NCBI GenBank assembly: GCA_000799755.1
Contig: JUHI01000002.1
Location: 496,001-560,000, forward strand
Direction: 5' to 3'
From: Martinezella tropici
GTDB taxonomy: Bacteria > Pseudomonadota > Alphaproteobacteria > Rhizobiales > Rhizobiaceae
DNA: 64,000 nt
Each line of letters starts with the position of its first letter. The stretch's first letter is position 1. Of this stretch, positions 61,302-64,000 are shown one piece after another. Position numbers and translations under genes: made by a program. The notes below the pieces were generated by a model. That model did not search any database. It was not told where the DNA came from and saw only the letters and a program-made list of their open reading frames with translations.

Positions 61302-62730
61302 GGCAAGTCGTTCCGGCGACGGCGTATTGATAAGCGAAGATCCTGGCAATCTGCATGTCTCCGGAAAGCTGTCTCCGGCGGCGCTTGCGGCGTGGCAAGC
61401 AGTATGGGAGGCGCCTGCGCCATGGCTGAGCAAGACATGCATTGATTCATTTGGCGATCACGTCATCCCCAACTCGGTTCAAGACGATGAGGTGAGGATC
61501 AATCTAACTTTTGCCTCGTCGATCGGTGCTCCGCATCTTTTCACTGAAGAAGGCTGGCGGAGCCTCTTATACAATGATGGCTTTCTAGGCTCTGCCGTTT
61601 CGGTATTCCTCGCTTTCGACAATGTTTCGTTCGAAACGCTTGCTTTCACTATAACTCATTGGACTGATGATCCAATTGATCTTGAAAGCCGTTCGCGTAC
61701 GGCGGATATCAATCCAAGGAGATATGTCCGTTGCCAATCTCCGGAGTTTATGGCGCCGCGTAGCATCGAGCCTTGGATTTGCAAGGCGCCAGAGGTTAAT
61801 GCCGGAGTAGCATGGCATCGATGGCAATCCGTCATGGCGGTGATGATTGCGCGCTCATTGCCGAATGAGCTCTATAAAGATGGAGAGAACGCCCGTGTTA
61901 CTTTGGCGGGTCAACCGCCAAGGAACTTGGAATTCGGCATATTTGAGGATGCCACCACAAATTATGATTCCCTTCAAGAGTTGGCAAGATGGGTATATTT
62001 GGAGGGGGCCGACATAGAAGTGCGCCACACCTTCCTTTCCACCGAGTTAGCTCGTGAATGGCCAGCTCAATTGGCGTTCTGTGAGGGGCTGACGAAGAAA
62101 GCGGCTCAAGCGTTGGAATCGGCGAAGCTTCTTTACAAGGCTCATCTTCGTACCGGTAGTAAAGACACTCTTAAGTCGCTTGCGGACCTGCGAAAAACCC
62201 TCGCGGACGAAGTGCAAAAACTAATGCAGCAGGCGAGGGATTTATCCAACAGCGTTTGGAAAGACGTATCGATTGCTATAGGCGTGGTGGCCGTTAGGCT
62301 CGCCCTCGATGCGACGAAAGTTGCCGCTTCGGCCACGGCGTTCTCGATGGTTTATATTATCGTCGCGCTGTACATTGGCGTATCATACTGGTTTTCGCTG
62401 GCCACGAATGCTCGATTTCTTGCCGTCATCAATACTGACCGGCCTGTCTGGCGCAATAAACTTTATGGTTTCTTGGATGAGGCGGACTATAAGGCTCTGG
62501 CTGAAGAACCGTTGGCTCGGGCAGTGGACGCATACAAGACCATCAGAAAGCTCACCACGGTTGTCGTTTTCTTAGTCGTATTCGCGCTGGTCCTCGCGTC
62601 GCTCGTGGAGCTTGACATAATTTCGGTTAGTGCTTTGCTGCCCGCAGTGAAGGCTCACGTACTGACGCTTTGCAACTGGTCATTGGGTTTTCTTACGTCG
62701 CTACTCCCCCGTGAGATGTTGAACGGCTAG
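61267..62730 (+). CDS. Membrane protein coupled to the NdpA-like gene
   Basis: A 487-residue protein: soluble N-terminal two-thirds (1-330) with no recognised domain, a helical/coiled-coil stretch (about 270-330), then membrane segments (about 335-350, 356-378 and 430-447) and a hydrophobic C-terminus. AGGAG precedes the ATG at 61267, which lies within the previous gene (35-bp overlap), so the two are tightly coupled. I recognise no family. Confidence 0.7.
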   Translation: MSLSTMVHAAVEASRSGDGVLISEDPGNLHVSGKLSPAALAAWQAVWEAPAPWLSKTCIDSFGDHVIPNSVQDDEVRINLTFASSIGAPHLFTEEGWRSLLYNDGFLGSAVSVFLAFDNVSFETLAFTITHWTDDPIDLESRSRTADINPRRYVRCQSPEFMAPRSIEPWICKAPEVNAGVAWHRWQSVMAVMIARSLPNELYKDGENARVTLAGQPPRNLEFGIFEDATTNYDSLQELARWVYLEGADIEVRHTFLSTELAREWPAQLAFCEGLTKKAAQALESAKLLYKAHLRTGSKDTLKSLADLRKTLADEVQKLMQQARDLSNSVWKDVSIAIGVVAVRLALDATKVAASATAFSMVYIIVALYIGVSYWFSLATNARFLAVINTDRPVWRNKLYGFLDEADYKALAEEPLARAVDAYKTIRKLTTVVVFLVVFALVLASLVELDIISVSALLPAVKAHVLTLCNWSLGFLTSLLPREMLNG

Positions 62731-62940
62731 GAGCGATCTCTTGAAACTGGCTTTACTGTGAGCAACTCGTCGGTAGCTCAGATCGTGCGTGACCAAACAT
62801 TGATCACGACTGAGTTAATGGGAGGTCTACCTATCGAGACTATTCAGATTTGCAGGGTCTCATTTTGAGGGGGATCGGTAGATTTCATGCATAATTCCCC
62901 AAAGCTGTTTGGGATGTGATCGAAAAAGTCGGGGTTTTGA

Positions 62941-64000
62941 GTGACTGACAAGCTGATATCCATTGTCGAGAATTACTTTGCTGCGGTGCGGGATGTTCAT
63001 CGCTTGGGTTCTGGCACGAAGGAACGTTCCTACTATCCGGCAGTGGCCGAGCTATTGAACGCCCTTGGGCAGGATTTGAAACCAAGAGTCATTTGCCTAT
63101 CCGACCTCGGCAACACGGGCGCGGGACATCCCGATTTCGGTTTGTTCGCAGCCAATCAGATTCAGAAGGGCGAGCCACGCAAAGGCCAAATGCCAGAGCG
63201 TGGTGTGATCGAAATGAAGGGTGTGGCCGATGAAACTTGGCTTACCGCTGCAACCGATCAGATCAGCAAATATTTCGGTGCTTACCGCCTAGTCATCGTC
63301 TCGAACATCCGCGACTTCCTGATCATCGGAGAAGGACCGGACGGCAAAGCTACGAAGCTCGAAGGTTTTCGCCTTGCGCCAGATGCGGCAACATTCTGGA
63401 ACATGGTCGCCACACCCCGAAAATCAGCCGAACATCTAGGCAGGGCGTTCGGCGAATACCTCAAGCGCGCTCTGACTCAATCGGTCGCGTTGCGCGAACC
63501 AAAGGATGTGGCGTGGTTCCTCGCCTCCTACGCCCGCGACGCCTTACAGCGCGTGCAAGAAACTGGAGATCTGCCCGCGCTCGCTAACGTTCGTGCGTCG
63601 CTGGAAGAAGCGTTGGGCGTTAGATTCGAAGCCGCCAAGGGCGATCATTTCTTCCGCTCCACACTTGTACAGACGCTCTTCTATGGTGTGTTCTCGGCAT
63701 GGGTACTATGGGCACGGGAGACGCCGCGATCGTCTCCTAAGTTCGATTGGCGAACCGCTATCTGGCATCTCACTGTACCGTTCATCCGAGAACTTTTCCA
63801 GCAGCTTGCTAGCCCGCGTCACCTTCAACCACTCGGGCTTGTCCAGGTGTTGGATTGGACCGCCGACACGCTCAACCGGGTAGATACCATCGAGTTTTTC
63901 CGGCGCATCAACGATCAGCTCTCATCGAAAGGCTTAGGCGCGCTGCAGGGTCAGAAATTGAAGGAAGCTGCGTTAAGGCGCGTATTCGGCTTCGAGATCA
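62941..64000 (+). CDS. Restriction-modification-like protein with N-terminal PD-(D/E)XK domain (partial)
   Basis: The frame from GTG at 62941 is open to the end (353 residues). The first part has GHPDFGLFAA followed by RGVIEMKGV, giving D…E-x-K of a PD-(D/E)XK nuclease. The next part (about 230-353, phrase FRSTLVQTLFYGVFSAWVLWA) resembles the spacer region of large type IIG/ISP restriction-methyltransferases before their N6-adenine methylase domain. It runs off the right edge, so the methylase domain is not seen. Upstream gap (62731-62940) has no recognised element. Confidence 0.65.
   Translation, partial: MTDKLISIVENYFAAVRDVHRLGSGTKERSYYPAVAELLNALGQDLKPRVICLSDLGNTGAGHPDFGLFAANQIQKGEPRKGQMPERGVIEMKGVADETWLTAATDQISKYFGAYRLVIVSNIRDFLIIGEGPDGKATKLEGFRLAPDAATFWNMVATPRKSAEHLGRAFGEYLKRALTQSVALREPKDVAWFLASYARDALQRVQETGDLPALANVRASLEEALGVRFEAAKGDHFFRSTLVQTLFYGVFSAWVLWARETPRSSPKFDWRTAIWHLTVPFIRELFQQLASPRHLQPLGLVQVLDWTADTLNRVDTIEFFRRINDQLSSKGLGALQGQKLKEAALRRVFGFEI

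Larger units (their letters stand above)
58581..64000. mobile_element. Left part of a genomic island
   Basis: From the tRNA-Arg scar rightward the coding becomes more AT-rich, ribosome sites and codon use change, and genes have no counterpart in the conserved rhizobial neighbourhood. Content in the window: two unknown genes, an NdpA-like gene overlapping a membrane-protein gene, and a large restriction-modification-like gene. No integrase is seen yet; it and the right end should be beyond 64000. Confidence 0.65.

Noticed and set aside
1..64000. CRISPR arrays, rRNA genes and complete insertion sequences
   Set aside because: No regularly spaced repeats, no rRNA-like segments and no transposase with terminal inverted repeats were seen; the TnpB-like segment at 29 kb lacks RuvC and is part of a fusion gene.

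Overview
The window looks like a chromosomal segment of a Rhizobium-type alphaproteobacterium, probably close to the R. tropici group. The evidence is the PhyR-NepR-EcfG stress-response core with EcfG-type promoters, a hmuPSTUV haem-uptake operon with a RirA-type operator, thuA/thuB-like genes, an alphaproteobacterial porin, two ornithine-lipid hydroxylase homologues (OlsC-like and OlsE-like) and two rhizobial intergenic repeat elements. No rRNA operon, CRISPR array or complete tRNA was seen. The species assignment is inference.

Layout. 1-3.3 kb: general stress response (partial sensor kinase, phyR, nepR, ecfG, and a two-gene membrane-protein operon with its own EcfG promoter). 3.4-11.3 kb: haem and iron, with hmuVUTSP on the minus strand facing a periplasmic protein and a TonB-like protein, then a Cys-rich DUF2325 protein, an HmuQ-type haem monooxygenase and a truncated haemoglobin. 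11.4-19.1 kb: a LacI-controlled operon with an oxidoreductase, a TIM-barrel isomerase and a complete sugar ABC transporter, with promoter and palindromic operator visible. 19.1-23 kb: TetR/SMR efflux pair, thuA-thuB-like genes, a methyltransferase. 23-25 kb: a fluoride riboswitch followed by a CLC-F antiporter and CrcB. 25.3-34.6 kb: the OlsC-like hydroxylase, a YqiJ/YqiK flotillin operon whose first gene fuses a TnpB-like N-terminal region to a PspA-like coiled coil, a 1107-residue E1-lipoyl-KASIII fusion enzyme, and the OlsE-like hydroxylase. 34.7-44.6 kb: acetyltransferases, a MocR/PNPOx pair, an AraC/PhyH dioxygenase pair with clear tandem operator repeats, a duplicated membrane protein, RpiR, a flavin monooxygenase and a cupin. 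44.7-47.9 kb: EptA-type phosphoethanolamine transferase, stand-alone receiver, PAP2 phosphatase. 48-53.9 kb: VOC protein, DGPF/ECF42 sigma pair, MFS/LysR pair, acetyltransferase, cupin. 54-58.5 kb: porin behind a PHO box and small envelope genes.

At 58.5 kb the chromosome meets the 3' half (anticodon loop to CCA) of a tRNA-Arg(CCG). This is the classical scar of an integrated element. Beyond it base composition drops and the genes change in kind: two unknown proteins, a nucleoid-associated-protein homologue overlapping a multi-TM membrane protein, and the start of a large PD-(D/E)XK restriction-modification-like protein that runs off the end. This is probably one edge of a genomic island with defence functions.

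The strongest candidates for undescribed biology are the TnpB/PspA-like fusion in the flotillin operon, the E1-lipoyl-KASIII enzyme, and the overlapping NdpA-like/membrane gene pair in the island.
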